This document shows, in pieces, positions 17,944 through 27,336 of a stretch of DNA of 64,000 nucleotides. Numbering within the stretch: position 1 is the stretch's first letter; each line of letters begins with the position of its first letter. The position numbers were made by a program, and so were the translations under genes. The notes below the pieces were generated by a model that was not told the origin of the DNA, ran no database searches, and worked only from the letters and a program-made list of their open reading frames with translations. Source of the DNA: Cellvibrio sp. KY-GH-1 (GTDB taxonomy: Bacteria > Pseudomonadota > Gammaproteobacteria > Pseudomonadales > Cellvibrionaceae); NCBI RefSeq assembly GCF_008806975.1, contig NZ_CP031728.1, positions 4,753,501 to 4,817,500 of the forward strand, in the 5' to 3' direction.

Positions 17944-18537
17944 TTATGGCTGTTGTTTAATGATGGTCGTAGCGCTGGGTGGTTGCAGTGTACGCCAGCG
18001 CATTTCCAGGCCCCAGATCGACACCAGATAAACGCCAACGATAATTGCTGGAATCAGCACAAAGGATTGATCCGGAAATAAAAACCAGGCCAGTGTAATG
18101 AGTAGTGTGCGCAGCAAAGTGTGAAAACTTCCGACCCAGTGCTCCACAATCCATGAAAAAGGCAACCACATTAATCCGGTGAGAATGCCTATGCTCATGG
18201 GTAGGGAGCGATAATCCTGCATAAAAAATGGAATGGCAATGCTGTAAACCACTAACGCCATAATTATGCAGTGGAAAAATAATGCATCGAATGGATTTTT
18301 TTCCTTGTGAAAAAATGGATCTCCCGTCACCTTGCTGAGCAGCATGGCGATATACACAATGCTGCCAGTGGCAATAAATAGCAGCCAGGTTTTTGCCATG
18401 GGGGGCTCCAAAAATATTCCTCCAACTCCAACACAGGCCCAGGCTAATAATCCCGCCAATGGCATATTCAAAAAGCGGCGCTGTTTAAAACTTGCGCGCG
18501 CGGCGTTGAGGTCGATATTAGAGGCTAGGGTTTTCAT
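17944..18537 (-). CDS. multi-pass membrane protein of unknown function (DUF7010-like)
   Basis: 197 aa with about six hydrophobic helices (LAGLLAWACVGVGGIF, LLFIATGSIVYIAML, ALFFHCIIMALVVYSIAIPF, IGILTGLMWLPFSWIV, LLRTLLITLAWFLF, LIPAIIVGVYLVSIWG). The layout resembles the DUF7010 family, but I cannot be sure. AAGGA seven bases upstream fixes the start at 18537. It is the second gene of the unit that ends with the LytS/LytR pair, 35 bp before the kinase, so it may supply or modulate the signal. Its start lies inside the end of the small ORF upstream, suggesting translational coupling. Confidence 0.75.
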   Translation of the reverse strand: MKTLASNIDLNAARASFKQRRFLNMPLAGLLAWACVGVGGIFLEPPMAKTWLLFIATGSIVYIAMLLSKVTGDPFFHKEKNPFDALFFHCIIMALVVYSIAIPFFMQDYRSLPMSIGILTGLMWLPFSWIVEHWVGSFHTLLRTLLITLAWFLFPDQSFVLIPAIIVGVYLVSIWGLEMRWRTLQPPSATTIIKQQP

Positions 18538-18673
18538 AAACGCTTCCTTGTGCAACAGTGATAGAGATAGAGGCTTCCGCTTTGTGGCTGCCACTCGCAC
18601 AGGCTGTGGTGATACCTATGATGATGGCAATCCAACGAAAACGAGGGTTACAGAAAATTTTTTTGTTAAACAT
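18518..18673 (-). CDS. 51-aa small membrane or exported leader protein
   Basis: An ORF of 51 codons with an excellent ribosome-binding site (AAGGAG six bases before the ATG at 18673). It begins with a basic segment (MFNKKIFCNPRFRW) followed by a short hydrophobic stretch (IAIIIGITTACA), like a signal peptide or lipoprotein signal with an imperfect lipobox, then about 25 polar residues. It overlaps the start of the membrane-protein gene by 20 bp in another frame, so its translation could open or gate that start. No known family recognised. Confidence 0.55.
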   Translation of the reverse strand: MFNKKIFCNPRFRWIAIIIGITTACASGSHKAEASISITVAQGSVYENPSL

Positions 18674-18861
18674 GGCGTTCTCCTTCCGGGTGATATTGGT
18701 GTGGTTTGGTTCGAGGCCTATTTCAGGAGACTCGATCTACCCAGAGTAAGGTGCCGTAGGCGAAGCTGTGCGCAGTTTCGTGAGAGTGGTTGGCCGCTGC
18801 GGATGAACGGCCGAAAGACGGGGCGATCGGTTTGGGGCAGATGCAAGGGCTCTTAGGGGGA

Positions 18862-19227
18862 TTAATCAGTGCACATCTGCGCAATAAATTCCTTCCAGGC
18901 CACTATGTCGGTGCCATCGGAATCAAACAGGCTCAAGCCCAGTAGATAATCTCCCGTGGCGGCTTGCGGGCGACACCATTTCACTTCCGTCACCAACAAA
19001 AACTGGCGATTGTGTTCGGTATCGCGAATGCAGCAGCGCAAAATAATGTCGGTAGCAACGGCTTGCGTAGCGATTACACGCAAGCCGTTGGCGGAAATAT
19101 CCAGGCTTTGGGTAACCACCAGTGTGGGGTCGCCGCTGGCGGAAGAATCCAGCTCAATAATCACTGTGAGCTGGTTGTCTAAACGAAACTCCTGGCGTTG
19201 TTCGGAATCGCTGTAATTGTTCGCCAT
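18862..19227 (-). CDS. PilZ domain protein
   Basis: 121 aa from the ATG at 19227, which has GGA eight bases upstream; in-frame alternatives are ATG 19239, ATG 19275 and GTG 19308, the last overlapping the upstream gene. It has the PilZ c-di-GMP signature: QRQEFR (RxxxR type) near the N-terminus and DISANGL (DxSxxG) about 35 residues later, followed by the beta-barrel strand VTEVKWCRP. It should be a single-domain c-di-GMP receptor. It follows the DUF1631 gene closely, a pairing that fits c-di-GMP signalling. Confidence 0.85.
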   Translation of the reverse strand: MANNYSDSEQRQEFRLDNQLTVIIELDSSASGDPTLVVTQSLDISANGLRVIATQAVATDIILRCCIRDTEHNRQFLLVTEVKWCRPQAATGDYLLGLSLFDSDGTDIVAWKEFIAQMCTD

Positions 19228-19294
19228 AGCGCTGTCCATGAAGTGGTTAATGAATGAGTGAGTGTCATTACGCATGAGTGAATAGTGCAAACTA

Positions 19295-21097
19295 TCAGCT
19301 GAGGTCACGTCGCAAACCGCGAATGACTTTGGCTAATTGATCTTCAAAATTATCGCCATTACGCAGAATTTTTATCTGCTCCTGTGCAACCTGCTCCTGC
19401 AATTGGTCGCGAGTGTATTCCGCCAGTTTGCGCCCCACCTGGTCGGCAAAAATATATTTGTTGGTGGATGCAATAATTACCGATAGCTTTGCGCGCTGCT
19501 TTTCGTTCTCCAATTGGATTTCCAGCCAGGCACCCACTTGCAATTCGCTCACTGCCTGTTGCGCCATTTGCCGCCGGGCAAGTGTTTCGGCGGCTTCGGC
19601 TTCTGCCTGTTCGATACGTAAACGTTCGGCTTCTGCAGCTTGTTCGGCTTCGCGGCGGCGCTGTTCATCGGCCAGTGCGCGCGCTTCAGCCATCGCTTTG
19701 CGCGCAGCGGCGCGGCGCGCTTCCAACTGTTGTTGCATGCGTGCTTCGGCCTCGGCACGCGCTTTGGCGGCAACTTCGGCGGCGGCCTGTTGCTTGGCAA
19801 TCAGCGCTCTTACCAACTGCTCGGCTTTTTGTTTTTGCTGCAGTAATTGTGCCTGCACACTTGTGTTGGCCCGTTCGATCCAGCTTGGCAAAGTGTTTTC
19901 AATGAGTCGCTGAATATCCGGCGCTATTAACGGGCGCGCAATACCCGTGGATAAACAGAGTGCAAAATCCTTGTGGCTTTTGATCATTACTTTGCGCCCG
20001 GTGTGGTCTACCAGCAACAGTTGATCCACTTCCGGATTTTTTAATGCCAGTTTGCAGCGCAGGCACTCATCGTTTTCACCGAAAAAAATAAACCAGTCGC
20101 CCGGATGAATTTGCTCGGTTTGTTTGAGCAAACTGTAGGGCACATGGGTATTGCTGCTGCTTTGGCCGGCGCTATTGGCGAGCGCGGGAAAGAGGCTGTT
20201 TTCCAGCGCTTGCTTTTGGATGTTGGCCATCAGGTAGCCGGAAAGTTGTTCGATTAGTTGTTGATAAGACTGTGAATGGTTAACCGGGTGTTCGCTGCTG
20301 CGTTCCAGTTCGGCGATGACCAATGGAATCTGCTGGTAGAGGAACTGGTCATCAACTTGCGCGTCATCGCTGGAAAATAATTCGCCTAATGCGGGTAACA
20401 AACGGTTCCAGCTTTTCCAGAGCGGCAGCTGAATCAATTCTTCAGGCGTTCTGTTAAATGCCCAATACTGCAATTCACTTTTTAAAGTACCGCTGACCAG
20501 TGGATGTAAATCGGTGGGAAGAGGGCGGCCGGCCAGATTTTTATTGATCAGGTCGATCACCCGGGTTTCTGCACTGATTTGTTTCAGGTTGGCCAATTCG
20601 GTTTCGCATAGGCGAGTTTCAAGCATAGCCGCGCGCTTGTCTTCACCCGCTAGCCAATCGGAATATTGTTGCACGGCTGCTTGTAGTGAAGCGCTATCGA
20701 CTGATCCTTCATCGGTGATAGTGAGTCTGGTTTTGCAGCTTTCTACCAGGCTTAGATATTTATCCTGAAATTGTTGTGCGGGTTTGCCTTCGCGCGGATA
20801 CCAATAGCAACCCGTCAAAAGCGCCTGCAAAAGAGCGCGCAGCGGGTGTTGGGTGTTGCAGAAGAATTCGTCGTCGCGACTGATCGCGTTACTTAATAAT
20901 TGCCACAGTGGTTGCAATGGAAGTTGTAGTTGTAGATCCCACAAATGGCTTGTTGTAAACGACAGCGCAATCTCGTTGGCAAGTTGTGCGCGTAGCTGGC
21001 CAGTCGCATTACCCTCGTGGGCGGCGATACTGGCAAAGACCTCACTCAATTGCAGTGAGTCGCCGGCGATTATGGTTTGCAGGGTAAATTCAGACAT
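19295..21097 (-). CDS. DUF1631 family protein
   Basis: About 600 aa from the ATG at 21097; a GTG at 21109 is also in frame. The protein has the features of the DUF1631 family: helical N-terminal half with repeated Gln/Leu-rich segments, a PilZ-like barrel segment around IHPGDWFIFFGENDECLRCKL with VDHTGRKVMIKSHKDFALCL, and an Ala/Glu-rich coiled coil (roughly 425-515). A second barrel-like segment (GAWLEIQLENEKQRAKLSVI...FADQVGRK) closes it. Its role is unknown but two PilZ-like barrels suggest c-di-GMP responsiveness. It is transcribed together with the PilZ protein gene. Confidence 0.8.
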   Translation of the reverse strand: MSEFTLQTIIAGDSLQLSEVFASIAAHEGNATGQLRAQLANEIALSFTTSHLWDLQLQLPLQPLWQLLSNAISRDDEFFCNTQHPLRALLQALLTGCYWYPREGKPAQQFQDKYLSLVESCKTRLTITDEGSVDSASLQAAVQQYSDWLAGEDKRAAMLETRLCETELANLKQISAETRVIDLINKNLAGRPLPTDLHPLVSGTLKSELQYWAFNRTPEELIQLPLWKSWNRLLPALGELFSSDDAQVDDQFLYQQIPLVIAELERSSEHPVNHSQSYQQLIEQLSGYLMANIQKQALENSLFPALANSAGQSSSNTHVPYSLLKQTEQIHPGDWFIFFGENDECLRCKLALKNPEVDQLLLVDHTGRKVMIKSHKDFALCLSTGIARPLIAPDIQRLIENTLPSWIERANTSVQAQLLQQKQKAEQLVRALIAKQQAAAEVAAKARAEAEARMQQQLEARRAAARKAMAEARALADEQRRREAEQAAEAERLRIEQAEAEAAETLARRQMAQQAVSELQVGAWLEIQLENEKQRAKLSVIIASTNKYIFADQVGRKLAEYTRDQLQEQVAQEQIKILRNGDNFEDQLAKVIRGLRRDLS

Positions 21098-21339
21098 GGA
21101 GGTTCGCACATCACCTAACGCACAGGGCTAACCTGGCTAATAATCATCATTTCCGTTTACACATCGTCGCTGTCGAATCAGCAACTCTGCTCAATATAGT
21201 CAAGTTGCGTGCCGCCCGTAGTACTTTCGCCCGATCATTTATCCGCTGAGGAAAATGCACCAGCGAAAGGGAGTGCGCCTGACGGAAGTAAGTTGCGTAT
21301 AATCCCGCCCCGTTCGCCGTATCAGCCTGGGAATTTGCC

Positions 21340-22827
21340 ATGAAAATCACCGCCGACTCACCTTTTTTGTACACCGCTACCGAGGCCTATGCCATAGATG
21401 CCGCTGCCATAGCTACAGGCATTCTCTCCATCCAACTCATGAAACGCGCCGGGCGCGCGGCCTTTGAATTGGTGTGCGAGCGCTTCCCGGATGCCAGCTT
21501 GATCAGCATTTATGCCGGTGGCGGCAACAATGGTGGTGATGGTTATGTGTTGGCTGGCCTGTTGGCACAGCGGTTGTTCCCGGTACAGGTGATTGCCTTG
21601 GTAGCGCCGGATCAACTGCGCGATGAAGTGCGTCAGGCTTATGAGTTTGCTGTTCAGGAGGGTGTGACGGTGGTGCCACCCGGGGCCCAGCCCACCGAGG
21701 GCATTATTGTGGATGCCATGCTGGGGATAGGTTTGAAAGGTGCGGTGCGCACTGAATGCGCCGCAGCGATTGAGCAGATCAATACCGGTGGTTTGCCGGT
21801 TATCGCCCTGGACATCCCATCGGGCTTACAAGCGGATACCGGCGCAGTGGCAGGCCCGGCAGTCCAAGCGCAAATTACCCTAACCTACATAGGCGTTAAG
21901 CGGGGATTATTGACGGGGCGCGGCCCGGCACTCTGTGGTGAGTTAGTACTGGCTAATCTGGCAGTGCCCGATTCCTCTTATTCGGAGGTGTCGCCAACCG
22001 CTGAGAGGCTGCATTTGAATCAGCTCCTGCCGCTGCTCGCGACGCGCGCTGCTGATGCGCACAAAGGCGATTTTGGCCATGTAATGGTGATCGGTGGTGA
22101 TACTGGTTTTGGCGGCGCTGCGCTTATGGCGGCTGAAGCAGCGGCGCGTACTGGCGCAGGCTTGGTGAGTATTGCGACTCGTCCGGAACATATTCCGGCA
22201 ATTCTGGCGCGTCGCCCGGAAATTATGGCGTGTGGTGTGGTATCCGGACAGGAGCTTGAGCCTTTGCTTGCACGCCCAACCGTATTGGTTGTTGGCCCAG
22301 GTTTGGGGCGTTCGCCCTGGTCGGAGCAGATGTTGCAGCAGGCAGTAAAAAGTGGCCTGCCTCTGGTGCTGGATGCCGATGCACTCAATATCCTCGCGGC
22401 TGGACGAGTGGTTCCCGCCAGTGTGAAGCGCGACAACTGGCTGCTGACCCCGCACCCGGCGGAAGCGGCGCGGCTGTTGGGCCAGGCTACCGCTGAGGTA
22501 CAGGCGGATCGCTTTGCCGCCGTGCGTGCGCTTCAATCCAAATACAACGCCAGTGTCATTCTTAAAGGGGCTGGCAGCCTGGTGACATCGGCCAATGAAA
22601 CTATTGGCGTGGTGACCGATGGCAACCCGGGGATGGCGACCGGTGGTATGGGCGATGTGCTTTCCGGCATCCTCGGTGGTTTGATTGCCCAAGGGGTATC
22701 GCTTGCTGATGCGGCGCGTCTGGGTGCGGTCGTTCATGCCTGCGCTGGTGACTTGGCCGCTGCCGATCACGGCGAGCGTAGCTTGCTCGCTACGGATTTA
22801 ATCCCCTATCTGGGTGAATTACTCTGA
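21340..22827 (+). CDS. nnr: bifunctional NAD(P)H-hydrate epimerase / ADP-dependent dehydratase
   Basis: 495 aa, the full two-domain length. The N-terminal YjeF_N epimerase has GGNNGGDGYV (61-70) and VDAMLGIGLKG. The C-terminal carbohydrate-kinase-like dehydratase has KGDFGHVMVIGGDTGFGGA, LLTPHPAEAARLL, and the nucleotide loop NPGMATGGMGDVLSGILGGL. The enzyme repairs NAD(P)H hydrates in the cytoplasm. Its stop overlaps the tsaE start (TGATG), so the two are coupled, an arrangement shared with many gammaproteobacteria. Confidence 0.97.
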   Translation: MKITADSPFLYTATEAYAIDAAAIATGILSIQLMKRAGRAAFELVCERFPDASLISIYAGGGNNGGDGYVLAGLLAQRLFPVQVIALVAPDQLRDEVRQAYEFAVQEGVTVVPPGAQPTEGIIVDAMLGIGLKGAVRTECAAAIEQINTGGLPVIALDIPSGLQADTGAVAGPAVQAQITLTYIGVKRGLLTGRGPALCGELVLANLAVPDSSYSEVSPTAERLHLNQLLPLLATRAADAHKGDFGHVMVIGGDTGFGGAALMAAEAAARTGAGLVSIATRPEHIPAILARRPEIMACGVVSGQELEPLLARPTVLVVGPGLGRSPWSEQMLQQAVKSGLPLVLDADALNILAAGRVVPASVKRDNWLLTPHPAEAARLLGQATAEVQADRFAAVRALQSKYNASVILKGAGSLVTSANETIGVVTDGNPGMATGGMGDVLSGILGGLIAQGVSLADAARLGAVVHACAGDLAAADHGERSLLATDLIPYLGELL

Positions 22828-23273
22828 TGAACCATTACGAATTTCAGTTGGATAATGACGAGCAAATGGTTGCCTTTGGCGAGCGCCTGGGGCATGTTTT
22901 GGCGGCCTGCGAAGGTGCAATGTCGGTGTATTTGCAGGGCGATTTGGGTGCGGGAAAAACCACGCTTAGTCGCGGCATACTGCGCGCCTTTGGCCACACC
23001 GGTGCTGTAAAAAGCCCAACGTATACCCTGGTTGAACCCTATGAATTTGGCGGACGCAAACTGTTCCACTTTGATTTGTATCGATTGGGAGATCCGGAAG
23101 AGTTGGAGTACATGGGCATTCGCGACTACTTTGTGGCGCCCAACATCTGCTTGATCGAATGGCCCGAGCGCGGTTTCAGCTTGCTGCCGACCGCCGACAT
23201 TGCTTTGCAAATACGTCAGGCTCCTGTTGGCCGCCATATTTTGTTACAAACTCAGCTTTCGCTGGTGATTTAA
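22827..23273 (+). CDS. tsaE: tRNA threonylcarbamoyladenosine biosynthesis ATPase TsaE
   Basis: 148 aa. Walker A is GDLGAGKTTLSRG (38-50). KSPTYTLVEPY and the FHFDLYRLGDPEELEYMGIRDY region with LIEWPERG are TsaE hallmarks. It works with TsaB and TsaD to form t6A at position 37 of ANN-decoding tRNAs. It is coupled to nnr. In many relatives amiB follows directly, whereas here two unrelated genes intervene. Confidence 0.96.
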   Translation: MNHYEFQLDNDEQMVAFGERLGHVLAACEGAMSVYLQGDLGAGKTTLSRGILRAFGHTGAVKSPTYTLVEPYEFGGRKLFHFDLYRLGDPEELEYMGIRDYFVAPNICLIEWPERGFSLLPTADIALQIRQAPVGRHILLQTQLSLVI

Positions 23274-23423
23274 CATCGCCGCAAGTTGGTGAAAACCCTG
23301 AATCTGGCCTAGGCTTGGGGTTACAGCTCCATTTGAGTGTCATGCCCTGGCCTTTACTCCCCCCTCCTTTGAACCCTGCCGCGCGGAGAGACTGACCAGT
23401 AGTTAGTGTGGTGAGGGATATTC

Positions 23424-25655
23424 ATGCACAAACAACCACTTGTTCGGCCCAGGCCCTTTGCTGGTCGGGTACGAAGCTTTTTGCTGTGGCTGGTGTTTAC
23501 CAGCCTTAGCTGCCAAGCCAATGACGCTCCCCAGCGCGTATTGTTTGGCGGGGATGCCGAGTTTCCCCCGCTCGAATGGATGGAGAAAAACCAGGCTAAA
23601 GGCTTTAACGTGGAGTTGGCCCGGGAGATTGCAAAGACCGGTGGCAGCAAAGCTGAGCATCAGCTGGGTAACTGGCCGGATATGATGCGTGCACTGGAAG
23701 AGGGGCGCATCGACGTGATGCCCATGTATTACTCCGCTGAGCGGGCCAAGCGCTTTATTTTTACCCATGCCTATTACTACCCTTCCCATTCCATCTACGC
23801 CTTACCCGGTGCAGTGCGCGTTTCCTCTATTGATAATCTACACGGTCATAAGGTGGTGGTTGAGCAGGAATCTTTCGCTCATCAGCAATTGCGCAGCTCT
23901 GCTATTCAACCTGAGTTAGTGGTTACTGCGAATACGGTTACTGCGATAGAGGCCTTACTGCATGGCGACGCGGAATATGCAGTGCTGACCAGTCTCGCCG
24001 TTGACAGTCTGCTTAAAAAAAATGATTGGCGACTGGAGCGCATGGGCGTTCCTTTTTGGTCGCGCGGTTATGCGTTTGCGGTCAATAAAAACAAACCGGA
24101 ACTGGCGGAGTGGCTGCAGGACTCGCTCAGTGAAACTATCGCTTCAGGGCGCTACCAGCAACTCTATGAAAAATGGGTACCAGAACTCGAGCCTTCTGCT
24201 GCTGATACGTCATTGATGAATAGTCTGTGGCTGGCGTTAGCGACCATAGTTGCTCTTCTACTAATCGCCGCAGGCTGGTACTGGAGCATTAAGCGCACGG
24301 TCGCCGTCCATACACGGGAGCTTCGCGATGCACTCACTCAGCGCGAAATGGCAGAGCACGAGCTGCGCTACCTCGCTAATTTTGATGCGCAAACCGGTTT
24401 AGCCAAGCTGCAACATTTTATTGAGCAAGTGGATGATTATTTTCACTCGCACCAGCAGCCAGTTAAACAGGAAAAAGAAATCCTGATTGTAAAACTGGTG
24501 GATCTGGATGTGATTGTGCGCACCTTTGGTTTCTCACGCGCGGAGTTGGTGGTCAACGCGTTTGCCATGCATCTGGTGAAGTTAACTGACGCCATGTCAG
24601 CGTATCTCGGGCGTGGGGTGTTCGCGATTTTTACCAATAAGTGTAACGCGCAAGTGTTGTTGGATCGTCTAATGACGGATATGTCGAATTCAGATCCCGG
24701 CTTGAATTCGCAATTCGTGGGTGGCTCTGCCTATTGGCCAGAGCATGGGCGTTCAGCCGGAAAGTTAATGCGCCATGCAGAAACCGCCATGGCCATGAGT
24801 GTTGCGCGCCGTCGCCGCTGGATGGCTTATGAAACAGCAATGGAACCCAGTCGTTTGGACTTGGATATTATTTCAATTTTTATTGACGGTAATGTGCAAG
24901 GACTTTTTCCTGTCTTCCAGCCGCAGCTGGATTTACGCAGCGGTAAAATTACCTCTGCCGAAATACTGGTACGTTGGCAACATCCGCGCCTGGGGTTTAT
25001 TCCACCCAACGTATTTATTCCGTTGTTGGAAAACTCCGGCTTAATCGAGCAGGTCACCGCGCAAATGATAGACGAGGCCGTGCGTGTGGCTGTGCTCTTA
25101 CGCAAACGCAATCTGCCTTGCGCTATTAGTGTCAATATTGCAGCGTTTGATCTGATTGAAACCAACCTTGGTGAAGCCATCAGTCACGCACTGGTACGCT
25201 ATCAGGGGTTGCCAAGTGATATTAAATTGGAGCTGACCGAGACATCGGTTGCCAGCGATCCGCAGCGGGTGAAGCAGGTGTTATTGGAATTGAGCGAATT
25301 GGGTGTCTATGCCTCGGTCGATGATTTTGGTACTGGCTATTCATCGCTTTCCTATTTAAGCCTATTCCCTATTCGCGAATTAAAAATCGATCGCACGTTT
25401 GTTAGTGACATGATCGGCAATCCTCGCAATCACAGCATTGTGCGTTCCACCATTTTAATGGCGCGCGAGCTTGGTTTAACAACTGTTGCCGAGGGAGTGG
25501 AGGACGACCAAACTCTGCAAATGCTGAAAAAAGACGGCTGCGATCTGGCGCAAGGTTACGTGATTGCCAAACCTATGGCAGAAGTAGAATTTATTGAATT
25601 TATGCGCGCTCATGCCGCGCAGGTATTTGATGTGAGCCAGTTTATGAAACGGTAG
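23424..25655 (+). CDS. periplasmic-binding-domain EAL phosphodiesterase with degenerate GGDEF
   Basis: 743 aa. Signal sequence (about 1-32), one SBP_bac_3-type solute-binding domain (about 36-255, with the FGGDAEFPPLEW start), a membrane helix at 266-289, a GGDEF-like domain whose signature reads RGVFAIF and is thus inactive, and a C-terminal EAL domain. The EAL set looks complete: EIL at 513-515, Asn571, Glu603, DDFGTGYSS (Asp633-Asp634), Lys654 and the AEGVE Glu. It should hydrolyse c-di-GMP in response to an amino-acid-like ligand. GAGGG seven bases upstream supports the start. Confidence 0.93.
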   Translation: MHKQPLVRPRPFAGRVRSFLLWLVFTSLSCQANDAPQRVLFGGDAEFPPLEWMEKNQAKGFNVELAREIAKTGGSKAEHQLGNWPDMMRALEEGRIDVMPMYYSAERAKRFIFTHAYYYPSHSIYALPGAVRVSSIDNLHGHKVVVEQESFAHQQLRSSAIQPELVVTANTVTAIEALLHGDAEYAVLTSLAVDSLLKKNDWRLERMGVPFWSRGYAFAVNKNKPELAEWLQDSLSETIASGRYQQLYEKWVPELEPSAADTSLMNSLWLALATIVALLLIAAGWYWSIKRTVAVHTRELRDALTQREMAEHELRYLANFDAQTGLAKLQHFIEQVDDYFHSHQQPVKQEKEILIVKLVDLDVIVRTFGFSRAELVVNAFAMHLVKLTDAMSAYLGRGVFAIFTNKCNAQVLLDRLMTDMSNSDPGLNSQFVGGSAYWPEHGRSAGKLMRHAETAMAMSVARRRRWMAYETAMEPSRLDLDIISIFIDGNVQGLFPVFQPQLDLRSGKITSAEILVRWQHPRLGFIPPNVFIPLLENSGLIEQVTAQMIDEAVRVAVLLRKRNLPCAISVNIAAFDLIETNLGEAISHALVRYQGLPSDIKLELTETSVASDPQRVKQVLLELSELGVYASVDDFGTGYSSLSYLSLFPIRELKIDRTFVSDMIGNPRNHSIVRSTILMARELGLTTVAEGVEDDQTLQMLKKDGCDLAQGYVIAKPMAEVEFIEFMRAHAAQVFDVSQFMKR

Positions 25656-25704
25656 CGAGTTACGAAAAAGTGGCGAGCATAAAAACGAAAAAACGGGATG
25701 CAAC

Positions 25705-27069
25705 CTAAAAGGTCCATCCCAGTTGCAAACCTCCGCCCTGATAATTCCCACCGCTCGCATAGGCAATATCCACCACGAAACGCTTCCAGCGATAACCAAG
25801 CCCCGCGCTTGCCATATTCTCGTGAAGACCGGTTTGATCATTGCGATAACCGGCGCGCAACGCCAGGCTATCCCAAAACACATATTCTGCCCCGAGCGAT
25901 AACTCCTGGGTACCGGCTTCTTCGGCCATGGGGGTGGATTCATCCAGGTCGTAATCCAATCCAACACTGAAGTTATCACCCACATACCCCAAGCCCATGC
26001 GCGCCCTTGAACTCAAGGTGACTTTCAAATCAGGGGCGGGTTCGCCCGTCACCGGATCAGGGTCTTGTTGCGTGCTAAACGTTTTTTTGAAGGCGTCCTT
26101 CAGGGTAAGACTCACACGGTAGTGCTCCGCAATAGTGGCGGCTATGCCAAAGTCAGCGTTAAACGCCAAATGAGTTTCCTGGCTATCTTTAAATTCGTCC
26201 TCGGCTTCATCCACCGAATCCAGGCCATCGTTGAAGTCGGCAGTATCGCGGAAGGCATCCCCGCGCATTAATTTGGGGGTGATACCCACGGCGATTGATT
26301 GGTCAAAAAACTCAAATTGTTTAGCCATCGCCATACCCCATTCGCTCACAATCAAGGCGCTGACATCAGCGTTGGACGTAAGCGTGGCGGTCGGGTCAAT
26401 CAGCTGGCCGCGGCTATTGATAAGGTGCGGGTAGTCGGCCGCTACACTCGTGAGAGCTTCACCAGTGGCAACGCGCCCCATGGAATCTATGTAATCACCT
26501 AGCAGGGCGCGATCGGACTCGCTCACGTTGGCAACGCCGCCAGCCAAGGCTCGCGCGCCAAAATAAAATCCACCGCCCTCGCGATTACTCGGCTCGCTAA
26601 TGTTAAAGCCGATAAAACTGTCGAGCGATAAATCGTCTTGCGCAATATCGTCCAGTACATCGCGCAAGTCGGTAGCGACATCGCGAATCAATCCAGCCGT
26701 GGTTTCTATCGGTGCATCGTTGAAGTTTTCGATCGCGCTACTCAGTTGGGTATCCAGCTCATCCTCTATTGCGTCAATGGCCGATTCCGTCCCGTCGGTA
26801 AACTGTACGACCAGGTTGGGAATGTAAACTCGCCCATCGCGCCCGGCCTCTTCCTCTTCTTCGTGAAAGGCGAGCAAGGCGGGATTGTAAAACGCCGCCT
26901 GAGCATGGCTGCCTATAGCCGTAGCCGCACCGCCCATCGCGAGGGCACGCGAATCGTAAATCCCGTAGCTAATGGCGAATGCTGGCGAACAACTGCAAGC
27001 AGCGACTAGCAATGCCTGATATTTGGCCAGTGGCCTGAAATAGCGATAAGGGCGGGAAAATACGGGCAT
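25705..27069 (-). CDS. TraF-like outer-membrane beta-barrel protein
   Basis: 454 aa with a signal peptide (ending near SPAFA), then the segment YDSRALAMGGAATAIGSHAQAAFYNPALLA, typical of the FadL/OmpP1-like proteins annotated as conjugal transfer TraF in chromosomal contexts. Alternating strands (for example FSVGLDYDLDES, LSLGAEYVFWDSLALRAGYRN) and a C-terminal GLQLGWTF ending in Phe indicate an outer-membrane barrel. No other conjugation genes are nearby, so transfer is an unlikely role. It is convergent with the EAL gene and divergent from amiB. Confidence 0.82.
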   Translation of the reverse strand: MPVFSRPYRYFRPLAKYQALLVAACSCSPAFAISYGIYDSRALAMGGAATAIGSHAQAAFYNPALLAFHEEEEEAGRDGRVYIPNLVVQFTDGTESAIDAIEDELDTQLSSAIENFNDAPIETTAGLIRDVATDLRDVLDDIAQDDLSLDSFIGFNISEPSNREGGGFYFGARALAGGVANVSESDRALLGDYIDSMGRVATGEALTSVAADYPHLINSRGQLIDPTATLTSNADVSALIVSEWGMAMAKQFEFFDQSIAVGITPKLMRGDAFRDTADFNDGLDSVDEAEDEFKDSQETHLAFNADFGIAATIAEHYRVSLTLKDAFKKTFSTQQDPDPVTGEPAPDLKVTLSSRARMGLGYVGDNFSVGLDYDLDESTPMAEEAGTQELSLGAEYVFWDSLALRAGYRNDQTGLHENMASAGLGYRWKRFVVDIAYASGGNYQGGGLQLGWTF

Positions 27070-27336
27070 AAGCTATACCGTTGCTAGTGTTGGGCGCCAA
27101 TCATGCAGAAGCTGGTTTGAGTATAGTCGTGCCTGGTTCACAGAATAGCGGGAAAGTTTCCGGTTCCAAGTCGGTTAAACGGTGATCTAATTGGCAATTT
27201 TGCTAGAGTGAAATCGGGGTTTTGCGGTAAAGTGCGCCTGTTGTCGTGCCAGTGAAATAATAGAAGTTGCGACTTTATAACCACAAAAAGCTGTTGCTAT
27301 CAGCAGATAGAGAGTATCCCAGTTTTGAATTTGCCT

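Noticed and set aside
18332..18856. 174-codon plus-strand frame upstream of the two-component unit
   Set aside because: Runs antisense to the membrane-protein gene and the small leader ORF; no ribosome-binding site or family likeness.
19413..19913. 166-codon plus-strand frame rich in Ala, Ser and Cys
   Set aside because: Antisense shadow of the Ala/Glu coiled coil of the DUF1631 gene; repetitive composition follows from that.
21943..22770. 275-codon minus-strand frame opposite nnr
   Set aside because: Shadow of a clear nnr gene; no protein-like features.
25705..27069. TraF-like gene as evidence of a conjugative element
   Set aside because: No other transfer genes around; the family is widespread as a chromosomal outer-membrane protein.
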